DNA of 64,000 nt from Streptomyces hawaiiensis (GCF_004803895.1 NZ_CP021978.1:3472001-3536000), one strand, 5' to 3'; positions 1-8,977 are shown, counted from the first letter of the stretch. Notes: generated by a model from the sequence alone, not told the origin. Translations and numbers: made by a program.

Positions 1-504
1 CTCCCAGTCGACCCGGCTCCTGCTCTGCAGCGACAGGTCCGGGTGGTTGAAGGTGTGCAGCCCGATCTCGTGGCCCTCGTCGACCATGCGCTGGACGAGG
101 TCCGGGTAGCGGGAGGCCATGGTGCCGGTGATGAAGAAGACGGCGTGGGCGTCGTGCTTCTTCAGCACGTCGAGGACCTTGGGCGTCCACATCGGGTCGG
201 GACCGTCGTCGAAGGTCAGCACCAGCTCGCGGTCCGGGAGATCCAGGCTGGCCGGCTTCCCGCCCCGGGTGTCGATGACGGGGCCGCCCTCGAGGATGTG
301 CTTCGGGACGCGGTCGTTCGCCGCGGGCGGCCCGACGCGGTGGTCGGCGAGGACCTCGCTGTGCACGTATCCGCGCAGCATGAGCATCGCCCCCAGGGCG
401 ACGAGCACGAGCAGGGGCAGCAACAGACGCATGGGCAGGCGCCGGCGCCTGGAGCCGCCACGGGCTCGTGACGCGGGCCCGGAACGGCGGGTACGGGATG
501 CCAT
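1..504 (-). CDS. Polysaccharide deacetylase (NodB-type), 3' part outside window
   Basis: The first 168 codons are visible; the rest lies beyond position 1. The protein starts with a basic segment and one membrane helix (about residues 24-45, LPLLVLVALGAMLML), so it is membrane-anchored with its catalytic part outside. A NodB core follows: the TFDDGPDP motif (metal-binding and catalytic Asp pair) and EIGLHTFNHPDLS, whose two His complete the metal site. Such enzymes de-N-acetylate wall or exported polysaccharides. In streptomycetes this domain is often fused to a membrane GT2 synthase, which cannot be checked here. The start is the ATG at 502-504, just before the Arg-rich leader. Family is confident; substrate unknown. 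Confidence 0.85.
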   Translation of the reverse strand, partial: MASRTRRSGPASRARGGSRRRRLPMRLLLPLLVLVALGAMLMLRGYVHSEVLADHRVGPPAANDRVPKHILEGGPVIDTRGGKPASLDLPDRELVLTFDDGPDPMWTPKVLDVLKKHDAHAVFFITGTMASRYPDLVQRMVDEGHEIGLHTFNHPDLSLQSRSRVDWE

Positions 505-801
505 GGGTGGTGGTACTCCGGGTGGTGCGGGATGGGGTGGTACGGGGACGGAAGCGGGCGGACGGTGGGACGGGCCCGGCCTCTCGGGGACGTCGCAGCT
601 GTGCGGAATGGGGCGCACTCCGCGACGTCTTGGGGCCCCGCTGCGCGAGCGGGACGGGTGAGTCGGAGCGGATGATCGCGAGGTGGCCGCGCTCCGGAAA
701 GCTCGGGATACCTCCGGCCGGCCCGGTGTTGGGCAGTCGCCCGGCCGGAACCGCGGTGGAGCGGCGCCCGGAGCGGTGGGCGGCGCTTTCGCGGACGCGG
801 T
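505..801. other. Intergenic gap, no gene recognised
   Basis: About 300 bases lie between the deacetylase start and the stop of the upstream membrane protein, both on the minus strand. I see no convincing reading frame or RNA gene. The stretch is G-rich on the plus strand near 505-560. It probably holds the deacetylase promoter, but no clear -35/-10 pair stands out. Confidence 0.4.
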
Positions 802-1782
802 CTAGACGGCGGCGGGCGTCCCGGCGACGGGCTGCGGCTCGGCCGGGCCCTCGGCGACGGTGCCGCCGTCGCCGCCGGTCCCCGTCGTCTCGGTGGGCGG
901 GGCCGTGGGCTCGCCCGTCGGTGTCGGGTCGGTGACCGGGGTGCTCGGCGGGTCCACCGGTTTGGTCGGAGCCGGGTCGGTGACCTTGGGGCCGGGTACC
1001 GGAGCGGTCCGGCTCGCGGTCGGCGTGGGCTCGGTGGACGTGCCGGTACGGCCGGGCCCGGCGGTGGCATCGGGTGCGGCGGCGCTGGGGCCGGGCGCGG
1101 GGGCCGTGGCCTCACCGGTCGCGGGCGCACTGGCCGGTGCGGTGACGCCGGTGTCCGAGGCCGGTGCCGACTCGGCGGGCAGCGGCGGGGTGTCGACCTG
1201 CCCGGCCGGAGGGTTGTCCCCCTTGGTCGGCACGGGCAGCCACGGGGCGTTGGAGTTGCCCGACAGCAACGTGGCGACGATGACGACGGCGTAGACCCCG
1301 CAGGCCAGGGCGACGGCCATGCCGATCCGGCGGTAGCGGCGGCTGCGGCGGCCGGACTCGTCGACGAAGACGGGCCGGTCGGCGGCCTCGGCGCCCGGGC
1401 TCTCCTTGGCCTGCCGCAGGAAACCCTCCCGGAGCTGCACGGCGTCGAGCTGGACGGTGACCTCGTGCGGATCGTGGGTCTGCCCGGCCGCGTCGGAGGT
1501 GTCCGCCGGCGGTTCGGCTCCGGCTTCCTCCTGCCAGGGGTCGCGGACCGAGGTCCGGTTCCCCTGTTGCGGGGCGAGCGAGTCGGCCTCGCCGTCGCTC
1601 TGGCGGGGAATGCCGCGCAGTATGTCCGTCCCGGGCAGCCGGTGGCCGGCCGTCCGGACCTCACGGCCGGGGAAGACCTGCGTGGCTCTCCCGTCCCGGA
1701 CTCTGCCGTCCGACGGGAGCTCCCCGGTAGCCGTCGCGGCCTCGGGCCACTCAGGTTGGGCGTCTTCTCGCCACTGTTTCAT
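802..1782 (-). CDS. Single-pass membrane protein with Pro/Ala/Thr-rich outer tail
   Basis: This 326-aa protein has a hydrophilic N-terminal half (about 150 residues), one membrane helix (around IGMAVALACGVYAVVIVATL) after a basic RRSRRYRR stretch, and a C-terminal tail of about 150 residues dominated by Pro, Ala, Thr and Gly. The topology predicts an inner N-terminus and an extracytoplasmic, wall-spanning tail. I recognise no domain. The start is the ATG at 1780-1782, preceded by a run of G followed by AAG as ribosome-binding site; a GTG two codons upstream is possible. The frame stays open further upstream, but that part is compositionally poor and lacks a good ribosome site. It lies upstream of the deacetylase in the same direction; function unknown. 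Confidence 0.7.
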   Translation of the reverse strand: MKQWREDAQPEWPEAATATGELPSDGRVRDGRATQVFPGREVRTAGHRLPGTDILRGIPRQSDGEADSLAPQQGNRTSVRDPWQEEAGAEPPADTSDAAGQTHDPHEVTVQLDAVQLREGFLRQAKESPGAEAADRPVFVDESGRRSRRYRRIGMAVALACGVYAVVIVATLLSGNSNAPWLPVPTKGDNPPAGQVDTPPLPAESAPASDTGVTAPASAPATGEATAPAPGPSAAAPDATAGPGRTGTSTEPTPTASRTAPVPGPKVTDPAPTKPVDPPSTPVTDPTPTGEPTAPPTETTGTGGDGGTVAEGPAEPQPVAGTPAAV

Positions 1783-1948
1783 GCGCACGCACTTCCCCCC
1801 ACGGGATGGTTCAGGTGCGCTTGACGACCTGAGCACCCGCCGTCGGATCGGGCCCCCACCCGTCCGAACGCCCCCTCTTACCACAACGTGCTCAGGCGTC
1901 GAATGTAGCGCACGCGCAGGTTCTGTGTGGGCGCCGTGTCGAATCGTG

Positions 1949-2914
1949 TCAACCGTGAGACGCCATGAGGACATCGTCGCCGGCCGGAATCCAGGCACCC
2001 GCGGGCCTGCGCAGCCACCCCGTTTCCGCAGCCAGACGGGCCGCCGCCCGGCGCAGCGCGTCGAACGCGGGGTGGGTCAGGCCCTTGCGCCACACCAGGG
2101 AGACGGGGGACAGCGGAACCGGGTCGACCAGGGGCCGCACCACCATCGACGGCAACGCCGGGAACTCCACGACGGCCAAGACCGGATTGCGCGTCCTGGC
2201 CATGAGCCGCTGGAACTCCTCGTCTCCGACGGCCAGTGGCGCGGGTGGCGCGATATCGATGCCCCGTCCCTCGAACAGCAGCCGCGCCAGGCCGGTCCAC
2301 TCCGGGGTGCGCGGATTGCCGGCGCCCGCGTAGACGCTCTCGCCGGCCAGCTCGGCGAGCGGCACGGAATCCCACGCGGCCAGCCGGTGGTCCTCGGGCA
2401 GTACGACCGCCATCGGCTCGAACCGCACGGGCTGGTGGTCGAGCCCGGCCCGCAACGCCGGGTCCAGCCCGGCGAACCGTCCGAACGAGGCGTCCAGCCG
2501 GCCGGCGAGCAGTTCACCGGCGGCTCCGGTCAGGCCGCTCTCGTAACGGGCCATCAGCTCATGCCGCGGGGCGAGTTCACGGGCCTCGTGCAGCACGCGG
2601 CGCGGTGTGACCAGGCCCGGGGAGTTGAGATCGACCAGCAGCGGCCGGGCCTGGTCGAAGGCGGCGAGCAGTTCGTCCTGCGCCCCGAGCACCCGGCGGG
2701 CGTACGGCAGCAGACGCTCCCCGTCGGGGGTGAGCGTCACCTGCCGGGTGGTCCGCACGAACAACTCGGCCCCGAGCTCCCGCTCCAGCCGCCGCACGTC
2801 CCGGCTGAGCGCCTGCTGAGCCACATGCAACCGCACCGCGGCCCGCGTAAAGTGCAACTCCTCGGCAACGGTGACGAAGCCACGCAGCAGACGGGGGTCG
2901 AGATGAGCGGACAT
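1949..2914 (-). CDS. LysR-family transcriptional regulator
   Basis: A 321-aa LysR-type regulator. The N-terminal winged helix-turn-helix is clear: it opens with DPRLLRGFVTVAEELHFTRAA, and VAQQALSRDVRRLERELG forms the recognition and wing segment, followed by the typical LFVRTTRQVTLTPDGE. The rest is the periplasmic-binding-like effector domain (about residues 90-290). These proteins usually control a divergent or nearby gene and bind a small-molecule co-inducer. No divergent partner is obvious here; the upstream gene points the same way. The ligand cannot be read from the sequence. The 5' end faces a 15-bp tandem repeat that may affect its promoter. Confidence 0.93.
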   Translation of the reverse strand: MSAHLDPRLLRGFVTVAEELHFTRAAVRLHVAQQALSRDVRRLERELGAELFVRTTRQVTLTPDGERLLPYARRVLGAQDELLAAFDQARPLLVDLNSPGLVTPRRVLHEARELAPRHELMARYESGLTGAAGELLAGRLDASFGRFAGLDPALRAGLDHQPVRFEPMAVVLPEDHRLAAWDSVPLAELAGESVYAGAGNPRTPEWTGLARLLFEGRGIDIAPPAPLAVGDEEFQRLMARTRNPVLAVVEFPALPSMVVRPLVDPVPLSPVSLVWRKGLTHPAFDALRRAAARLAAETGWLRRPAGAWIPAGDDVLMASHG

Positions 2915-2957
2915 GCGGTGAACCTACAGCGGGCGCCAGGCCGGGAGAGCCAGGCCC

Positions 2958-3047
2958 GGGGGGCCTGGGCTCAGGGGGCCTGCGCTCAGGAAGCCTGGAC
3001 CCGGGGGGCCTGCGCTCAGGAGGCCTGGGCCCGGGGGGCCTGCGCTC
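2958..3047. repeat. 15-bp tandem repeat, six copies
   Basis: Six head-to-tail 15-bp units of the form RGGGGGCCTGSRCYC occupy 2958-3047, between the LysR start and the end of the next upstream gene. Units differ at a few positions (AGGAAGCCTGGACCC is the most divergent). The last unit contains the stop codon of the 3046-3882 gene. Fifteen is a multiple of three, so copy-number changes would keep a reading frame. The unit contains GGCC/GCGC-type self-complementary parts and could fold. It is probably replication-slippage DNA, possibly acting as a weak terminator. Confidence 0.8.
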
Positions 3048-3882
3048 AGGGTCCGATGTCCCGGGACGTTTCCCCCTCGCCCGGCCGGACGTCCGCGTCC
3101 GTCACGCCTTCCGTACCCTTCACACCCTCCGCACCGGCCGGCACCGGAGCCTGCCCCACCCGGTGCCGTGGTACCGACCGCATCGGTGGTCTGGTCAGGG
3201 TGATCTGGCGGACGACCTGCTGGAAGCAGGCGAGGGCGGCGAGGCCGGGCAGGGCCGCCGCCGCGGTGCCGAGGATCGTGCGGGGCGCCTGGACGACGCA
3301 CAGCAGCACGGCGATACAGGAGAAGACCAGGACCACGCACCAGGAGTGCACGGCCCGGCGCTGGTGCAGCGCGGCCCGCAGGACGGACAGGGAGCCCACC
3401 AGCCAGGGCCCGTAGACCAGCAGGGGCCACCAGGTGCGCAGGCCTCTCGCCGCGGGGGACACGGCGACCAGGCGCAGGGGGTCGTAGGCGACCATGCCGC
3501 TCAGGAGGCTCACCCCGGAGGCGATGACGGCCGCCAGGGCGGCAACGAGGAAGCTGGTGGTGCGGAGCATGCCCGGGGCCTTGCGGGCCCGGACTTTGCG
3601 GTGACGCCGGGGGACCTCACGGACGGGCGGCAGTTCCTCGGTGATGTCCTGGAGCCGCCGCATGTGGGTGCCCGGGACAGAGGCGGGGGCCGGATCCGGG
3701 GCCGGGGCCGGGTCCTCGTCCCGGGGGGCGGGGACCCTCGCCGCCTGCTCCCCGAGGGCTTCCTCCAGGATGAACGCCAGTTCCTCGGCCGGGTCCCAGG
3801 TCGGGTCCGGTGGCGTCAGCGGGGTGATGAAATCCCGGGCCGGAGCCCGATGCCGGCCGGTGCCCTCTACTTTGTCGTACAT
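3046..3882 (-). CDS. Four-helix membrane protein, DUF2637-like
   Basis: A 278-aa protein with a charged cytoplasmic N-terminus (about 105 residues, rich in Pro, Asp, Glu and Arg), four closely spaced hydrophobic segments (about residues 108-225) and a charged tail. The helix block, with SLLSGMVAYDPLR after the first helix and WWPLLVYGPWLV in the second, resembles DUF2637, a streptomycete membrane family also found on conjugative plasmids as Spd-like spread proteins. That assignment is from memory of the pattern. The stop falls inside the 15-bp repeat, so the last residues may vary between strains. It lies 12 bp after the 81-aa gene at 3895-4140, probably in one transcript. Confidence 0.7.
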   Translation of the reverse strand: MYDKVEGTGRHRAPARDFITPLTPPDPTWDPAEELAFILEEALGEQAARVPAPRDEDPAPAPDPAPASVPGTHMRRLQDITEELPPVREVPRRHRKVRARKAPGMLRTTSFLVAALAAVIASGVSLLSGMVAYDPLRLVAVSPAARGLRTWWPLLVYGPWLVGSLSVLRAALHQRRAVHSWCVVLVFSCIAVLLCVVQAPRTILGTAAAALPGLAALACFQQVVRQITLTRPPMRSVPRHRVGQAPVPAGAEGVKGTEGVTDADVRPGEGETSRDIGP

Positions 3883-3894
3883 GGCGCGGCCCGA

Positions 3895-4140
3895 CTATTC
3901 CGCAAGCGCGAAAGCGGGCCAATCCGTCGCACTGATCCACCGTCGGGCGAGATCCTTTTCCAGCGCGCTCATGGCGTCGATGAAGTCGCGCAGAACCGGC
4001 TCGGTCACCTGCAGCGTGACCGGGCAACCGGCTTTTGTGAGCGTTCCGTTGACTGTCGCCGACGAGTGCGCTGGAGCCGGAATGTAGGTGTAGGGGCCGA
4101 GCGTTACCGCCCAGCCGTTTTTCCTCGTCGCCTCGGTCAT
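3895..4140 (-). CDS. Small orphan protein (81 aa)
   Basis: The 81-residue protein begins MTEATRKNGWAV at the ATG at 4138-4140. The frame is open further upstream, but that part is AT-richer, of different composition and without streptomycete codon bias, so I exclude it. The protein is soluble, with no signal or membrane helix; a mixed N-terminal half (TLGPYTYIPAPAHSSATV) looks like beta strands and the C-terminal half (VLRDFIDAMSALEKDLARRW) is a likely amphipathic helix. I do not recognise the family. It is followed at 12 bp by the DUF2637-like gene, a probable operon partner, and sits divergently from the MFS exporter. Confidence 0.65.
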   Translation of the reverse strand: MTEATRKNGWAVTLGPYTYIPAPAHSSATVNGTLTKAGCPVTLQVTEPVLRDFIDAMSALEKDLARRWISATDWPAFALAE

Positions 4141-4390
4141 GTACCGACTAACCGTCGGCCCACTTCGGCGGATGCGCGGCAAACGAGTGAAGGATTTTCC
4201 CGAATGAACATCTTTTCCATGCGTCATGAGGAGCATTAGGAATCTCCATATCTCTGTATGAAGAACAGGGAGCGAATGTTTTCCGCCATGCCCTTCCGGC
4301 CTGCCCCGCCACGGATTCACAACCCAGGTGCGTGACTGCGCGCGGAACAGGTGTTGGACCTCTTGATCGTCCCCGGGGGACGGTGGACGC

Positions 4391-5599
4391 ATGCCGCAAC
4401 TCTCCCCGTACCGCCGCCTGTTCCGCCTGCCGGGCGCCCGCGCGTTCACCGCCGGGAACCTCATCGCCCGGCTGCCGATGGGCATGTTCAGCGTCAGCGC
4501 GGTCGTGATGATCGCCGGGACCCGGGGCTCCTACGCCCTCGCCGGTGCCGTCACGGCGACGGGACTCGCGGCGACCGCCCTGGTCGCGCCGTGGACCGCC
4601 CGGCTGGTGGACCGGCACGGCCAGGCCCGGGTCGCCCTGCCCGCCACGGTGATCGCCGTCCTCGGCTCCCTCTCCCTGCTGCTGTGCGTGCGCCACGACG
4701 CCCCGGACTGGACCCTGTTCGCCTCCTACGCCGCCACCGCGACCACCCCCAACACCGGCGGCATGTCCCGGGCCCGCTGGGCATATCTGCTGGCCGGCGA
4801 CCCGGAGGCGCTGCACACGGCCAACTCCTTCGAGCAGGCGGCGGACGAACTGTGCTTCATGCTGGGCCCGGTGCTCGCGGCCTTCCTGTGCGGGGCGTTC
4901 TTCCCCGAGGCGGGCACCCTCGTGGGCGCGGTGCTGCTGCTGGCCGGCATGGTCCTGTTCACCACCCGGCGTGCGACGGAGCCCCCGGTCCGCGCGCACA
5001 TACCCGGCAAGGCGCCCCTGCGCGCCCCCGGCATCCCCCCGCTGCTCGCGGTCTGCCTGGCGATGGGCGGCATCTTCGGCGCGACGGAGGTCGTCACGCT
5101 GGCGTTCGCCGACGCCCAGGGGCGCCAGTCGGCGGCCGGTGTCGTGCTCGCGCTCCAGGCCGCGGGCTCCTGCGGGGCGGGCCTGCTGTACGGCGCCGCG
5201 AAACCCGCCGGCCCGGCCGCGGCCCGGCTGCCCTGGTGCGTGGCGGCGATGGCCGCGCTGCTGGCGCTGCCGCTGCTGGCCGCGGCCCTCACAGGTTCGC
5301 TCCTCGTCCTGGCGGCCGCGCTGCTGGTCGCCGGGATGGCGACGGCCCCGACGATGGTCACCACCATGACGCTGGTCCAGCAGCGCACCCCCGAGGGCCG
5401 GCTGAACGAGGGCATGACCCTCGCGGTGACCGGCCTGCTCGGCGGCATCGCCTGCGGCAGCGCGCTCGGCGGATGGACGGTGGAGCACCTCTCTCCGACG
5501 GCGGGTTACGGCGTCCCAGTGGCGGCGGCGGCCGTGGCCCTGGCGTTGTCCCTGCGCAGCGGTTCGAATCGCTTCACCAAGTGCCTCGCACCCCATTGA
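4391..5599 (+). CDS. MFS transporter
   Basis: A 402-aa integral membrane protein with about twelve hydrophobic segments and the MFS loop motif after helix 2 (RLVDRHGQARVALPATV, a variant of G-x-x-x-D-R-x-G-R/K). The length and the N- and C-terminal six-helix halves fit the drug/metabolite exporter class. Substrate is unknown. The ATG at 4391 follows a G-rich ribosome site (GGGGGACGG). The gene is divergent from the small orphan gene, and its upstream 250 bp are markedly AT-richer than the surroundings, as expected for a promoter. It ends about 75 bp before the alpha-xylosidase gene, whose operator lies in the gap, so it is probably a separate unit. Confidence 0.9.
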   Translation: MPQLSPYRRLFRLPGARAFTAGNLIARLPMGMFSVSAVVMIAGTRGSYALAGAVTATGLAATALVAPWTARLVDRHGQARVALPATVIAVLGSLSLLLCVRHDAPDWTLFASYAATATTPNTGGMSRARWAYLLAGDPEALHTANSFEQAADELCFMLGPVLAAFLCGAFFPEAGTLVGAVLLLAGMVLFTTRRATEPPVRAHIPGKAPLRAPGIPPLLAVCLAMGGIFGATEVVTLAFADAQGRQSAAGVVLALQAAGSCGAGLLYGAAKPAGPAAARLPWCVAAMAALLALPLLAAALTGSLLVLAAALLVAGMATAPTMVTTMTLVQQRTPEGRLNEGMTLAVTGLLGGIACGSALGGWTVEHLSPTAGYGVPVAAAAVALALSLRSGSNRFTKCLAPH

Positions 5600-5628
5600 C
5601 GCCCTCGCGCACCCCGCATACGTTCGAT

Positions 5629-5646
5629 CGTCGAAGCGCTTCGACG
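5629..5646. promoter_or_regulatory. LacI-type operator, perfect 18-bp palindrome
   Basis: CGTCGAAGCGCTTCGACG is an exact inverted repeat with the central CG flanked as in LacI/GalR operators (half-site TCGAAGC). It ends 29 bp before the alpha-xylosidase ATG, and the second gene of this pair encodes a LacI-family repressor, so autoregulation of the pair is the natural reading. Binding is inferred, not shown. Confidence 0.8.
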
Positions 5647-5675
5647 TCATGCGCCGGGAGAGTAGGGACCCCCAC

Positions 5676-7925
5676 ATGAAGTTCACCGACGGCTACTGGC
5701 TCCTGCGCGAGGGCGTCACCGCGGCCCACCCGGCCCAGGTCCTCGACGTCACCGAGTCCGACGGCGCCCTGGAGATCCACGCGCCGACCCGGACCGTCCG
5801 CTCCCGCGGCGACCTGATGACCGGCCCGGTCTTCACGGTCAGGGCGCACACCCCCATGCCGGACGTGATCGGCCTGACCCTGACCCACTTCACCGGCGGG
5901 GAGCCCCGCGGCCCCGAGTTCGAACTCACCACCTCGGACACCACCGCACAGATCTCGTACGACGACGAGCACGCGACCCTGACCTCCGGCGACCTGTCGG
6001 TCCGGCTGACCCGCGGCGGCCCCTGGCACGTCGAGTTCCTCGCGCACGGCCGCAGGCTCACCAGCAGCGGCCACAAGAACGCGGGCATCATGCGGGACGC
6101 CTCCGGCGCGCACCACCTGCGCGAACAGCTGGTCCTGACGGTCGGCACGTCCGTCTACGGCCTCGGTGAGCGCTTCGGCCCGCTGGTGAAGAACGGCCAG
6201 GTCGTCGACATCTGGCAGGCCGACGGCGGCACATGCAGCGAACAGGCCTACAAGAACGTGCCGTTCTACCTCACGGACGCGGGCTACGGCGTCTTCGTCG
6301 ACCACCCGGGCCAGGTGTCCTTCGAGGTCGCCTCGGAAGTCGTCTCCCGGGTGCAGTTCAGCGCGGAGACCCAGGAGCTGACGTACTACGTCATCCACGG
6401 CCCCACCCCGAAGGAGATCCTGCGCAAGTACACGGCCCTGACCGGACGCCCGGCCCTGCCGCCCGCCTGGTCGTTCGGCCTGTGGCTGTCGACGTCCTTC
6501 ACGACCTCGTACGACGAGGAGACGGTGACGTCCTTCATCGACGGCATGAAGGAGCGTGAACTGCCGCTGTCCGTCTTCCACTTCGACTGCTTCTGGATGC
6601 GGGAGTTCAACTGGTGCGATTTCCGGTGGGATCCACGGGTGTTTCCCGACCCCGAGGGCATGCTGGCCCGGCTGAAGGCCCGTGACCTGCGCGTCTCCGT
6701 GTGGATCAATCCGTACATCGCCCAGCGCTCCCCGCTGTTCGCCGAGGGCAAGGCGCTCGGGCATCTGCTGAGGCGACCGGACGGCGGCGTCTGGCAGTGG
6801 GACATGTGGCAGCCCGGCATGGCCCTGGTCGACTTCACGTCACCGGCCGCCCGCGACTGGTACGCCGCCAAGCTGGAGGCACTGCTCGCGCAGGGCGTCG
6901 ACTGCTTCAAGACCGACTTCGGCGAACGGGTACCCCTCGACGTGGTCTGGTCCGACGGCTCGGACCCGGAGCGGATGCACAATTACTACACGTACCTGTA
7001 CAACCGCACGGTCTTCGAGGTGCTCCGCAAGCACCGCGGCGAGCAGGAGGCCGTCCTCTTCGCACGGTCGGCGACGACGGGGAGCCAGCAGTTCCCCGTG
7101 CACTGGGGCGGCGACTGCGAGGCGACGTACGAGTCGATGGCGGAGTCGCTGCGCGGCGGACTGTCCCTCGGCCTGTCGGGCTTCGGGTTCTGGAGCCACG
7201 ACATCGGCGGCTTCGAAGGCACCCCCACCCCGGCCCTGTTCAAGCGCTGGCTGGCCTTCGGCCTGCTCTCCTCCCACAGCCGCCTGCACGGCAGCAGCTC
7301 CTACCGCGTCCCCTGGCAGTTCGACGAGGAGTCGGTCGACGTGGCCCGCCACTTCACCCGGCTGAAGCTCCGGCTCATGCCCTACCTGTACGAGACGGCC
7401 CGCACGGCCCACACCGAGGGCCTGCCCGTGATGCGGGCCATGGTGCTGGAGTTCCCCGACGACCCGGGGTGCGCGCACCTGGAACGGCAGTACATGCTCG
7501 GCCCGGACCTGCTGGTCGCGCCGGTGTTCAGCGACGAGGGCGACGTCACGTACTACGTCCCCGAGGGCACGTGGACGCACTTCGTCAGCGGCGAGACGGT
7601 GACCGGCCCGCGCTGGGTGCGCGAGCGCCACGGCTTCCTGAGCGCGCCGCTGCTGGTCCGGCCCGGCGCGGTGATCCCGGTCGGCGCGCGGGACGACCGC
7701 CCGGACTACGACCACGCCGACGGGGTGAAGCTGCGGGCGTACGGCCTGCGACCCGGCGACGAGGTGACGGTGCCGGTCGGGGACGTGACCTTCACGGTCG
7801 TCCGCTCGGGGAACACCCTGCGGGCGACGTGCGGCGCCCCGGAAGCCGCCTGGAGCCTGGCCGCGGGCGAACGCGAGGTCCAGGCGCCGCCCGGCACGGG
7901 CCTGCTCACGCTGGAGCTCGGCTGA
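5676..7925 (+). CDS. yicI: Alpha-xylosidase, GH31 (YicI-type)
   Basis: A 749-aa cytosolic glycoside hydrolase family 31 enzyme of the YicI branch, which releases alpha-xylose from isoprimeverose-type xylosides. The N-terminal beta-sandwich spans about residues 1-250, the catalytic barrel about 250-590, and beta domains follow. The nucleophile motif FKTDFGE has its Asp at about residue 414; the acid/base Asp lies in WGGDCEATYESM at about residue 480; LSLGLSGFGFWSHDIGGF completes the active site. No signal peptide is present, so the substrate must be imported. The ATG at 5676 begins MKFTDGYW, the usual YicI start. The stop overlaps the LacI start by one base (TGATG), implying translational coupling. 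Confidence 0.95.
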   Translation: MKFTDGYWLLREGVTAAHPAQVLDVTESDGALEIHAPTRTVRSRGDLMTGPVFTVRAHTPMPDVIGLTLTHFTGGEPRGPEFELTTSDTTAQISYDDEHATLTSGDLSVRLTRGGPWHVEFLAHGRRLTSSGHKNAGIMRDASGAHHLREQLVLTVGTSVYGLGERFGPLVKNGQVVDIWQADGGTCSEQAYKNVPFYLTDAGYGVFVDHPGQVSFEVASEVVSRVQFSAETQELTYYVIHGPTPKEILRKYTALTGRPALPPAWSFGLWLSTSFTTSYDEETVTSFIDGMKERELPLSVFHFDCFWMREFNWCDFRWDPRVFPDPEGMLARLKARDLRVSVWINPYIAQRSPLFAEGKALGHLLRRPDGGVWQWDMWQPGMALVDFTSPAARDWYAAKLEALLAQGVDCFKTDFGERVPLDVVWSDGSDPERMHNYYTYLYNRTVFEVLRKHRGEQEAVLFARSATTGSQQFPVHWGGDCEATYESMAESLRGGLSLGLSGFGFWSHDIGGFEGTPTPALFKRWLAFGLLSSHSRLHGSSSYRVPWQFDEESVDVARHFTRLKLRLMPYLYETARTAHTEGLPVMRAMVLEFPDDPGCAHLERQYMLGPDLLVAPVFSDEGDVTYYVPEGTWTHFVSGETVTGPRWVRERHGFLSAPLLVRPGAVIPVGARDDRPDYDHADGVKLRAYGLRPGDEVTVPVGDVTFTVVRSGNTLRATCGAPEAAWSLAAGEREVQAPPGTGLLTLELG

Positions 7926-8926
7926 TGGTCAAGATCACGGACGTGGCGCGACGGGCCGGGGTCTCCCCCAGCACCGTCTCCTACGCGCTGAGCGGCAAGC
8001 GGCCGATCTCCGACGAGACCCGGCGGCGCGTCGAGGCGGCCGCACGCGACCTGGGCTACCGGCCCCACTCGGGCGCCCGCGCTCTGGCCTACGGCGAGCC
8101 CAACGTCCTGGCCCTGGCGGCGCCGCTCCGCGCCGGCGTGCACGTCCCGGTGGTGATGCGGCTGGCGGTGTCGGTGGTGACGACGGCCCGCGCGCACGAC
8201 CACGACGTCCTGCTCCTCACTCAGGAGGAGGCCGGGGAGGGTCTGAGCCGGGCCCTGGGCACGGCCTCGGTGGACGGGCTGCTGCTGACGGACGTCGAAC
8301 TCCACGACCCCCGCCTCCCCCGGCTCCGCTCCCTGGACCGTCCGTCGGTCCTGATCGGCGTCCCCGCGAACCCGCACGGCCTGACCTGCGTCGACCTCGA
8401 CTTCCAAGCGGCGGGTGAGGCCTGCGTGAACCACCTGGCGGAGCGGGGCCACCGGACGGTCGCCCTGGTCGGCTCGCCCCCGGAGGTCTACCTCCGCGAA
8501 ACGGCCTACGCCCACCACCTCATGCGGGGTTTCACCACGGCCGCCGGCCACCACGGCCTGACCACGTCCGTCCAGCCGGGCGACCCCGACCCCGCCACGG
8601 CCCCACGGCTCGCCGAGCGGCTGCTGCGCGAACACCCCGCCCTCACCGCCGTGGTCATCCACAACGAACCCCTCCTGGAACCGCTTATCCAGGCTTTCCG
8701 GGGGCTCGACCTGCGGATCCCCGACGACCTGTCGGTCATCGCGCTCTGCCCCGACGACCTCGCGACGACGGCCTGCGGCCCGGTCACCTCCGTCACCCTG
8801 CCGGCTGCGGAGCTGGGCAGCCGCGCGGTGGAACTCCTGATGCGGAAACTGCACGGCACCCCCGTACCGCGGACGACGCTGCTGCCCCCACGCCTGACGG
8901 AACGGGCCACCACGCGCCAGGCATGA
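7925..8926 (+). CDS. LacI-family repressor of the alpha-xylosidase operon
   Basis: A 333-aa LacI/GalR regulator. The N-terminal helix-turn-helix is canonical (ITDVARRAGVSPSTVSYAL), followed by the hinge region and a periplasmic-binding-like sugar-sensing domain (about residues 60-333). The ATG at 7925 shares a base with the alpha-xylosidase stop codon. Co-transcription with a GH31 gene and the palindrome at 5629-5646 point to repression of this operon, relieved by a xyloside or a released sugar. The effector is inferred from the neighbour, not from binding residues. A strong hairpin follows two bases after the stop. Confidence 0.93.
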   Translation: MVKITDVARRAGVSPSTVSYALSGKRPISDETRRRVEAAARDLGYRPHSGARALAYGEPNVLALAAPLRAGVHVPVVMRLAVSVVTTARAHDHDVLLLTQEEAGEGLSRALGTASVDGLLLTDVELHDPRLPRLRSLDRPSVLIGVPANPHGLTCVDLDFQAAGEACVNHLAERGHRTVALVGSPPEVYLRETAYAHHLMRGFTTAAGHHGLTTSVQPGDPDPATAPRLAERLLREHPALTAVVIHNEPLLEPLIQAFRGLDLRIPDDLSVIALCPDDLATTACGPVTSVTLPAAELGSRAVELLMRKLHGTPVPRTTLLPPRLTERATTRQA

Positions 8927-8927
8927 C

Positions 8928-8961
8928 AAAGGCCCCGCCGCTCGGAAGCGGCGGGGCCTTT
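8928..8961. terminator. Bidirectional intrinsic-type terminator
   Basis: A perfect 15-bp stem (AAAGGCCCCGCCGCT with its complement) closes a 4-base loop. Flanking A and T runs make it work both ways: after the LacI gene on plus, and after ssrA on minus. Confidence 0.9.
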
Positions 8962-8977
8962 GCCCACATGGGATGAG

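Noticed and set aside
1406-3415. Plus-strand 669-residue frame across LysR and its neighbours
   Set aside because: It spans the LysR gene and two other minus-strand genes antisense and has no recognisable motifs; the repeat sequence in it only continues the frame.
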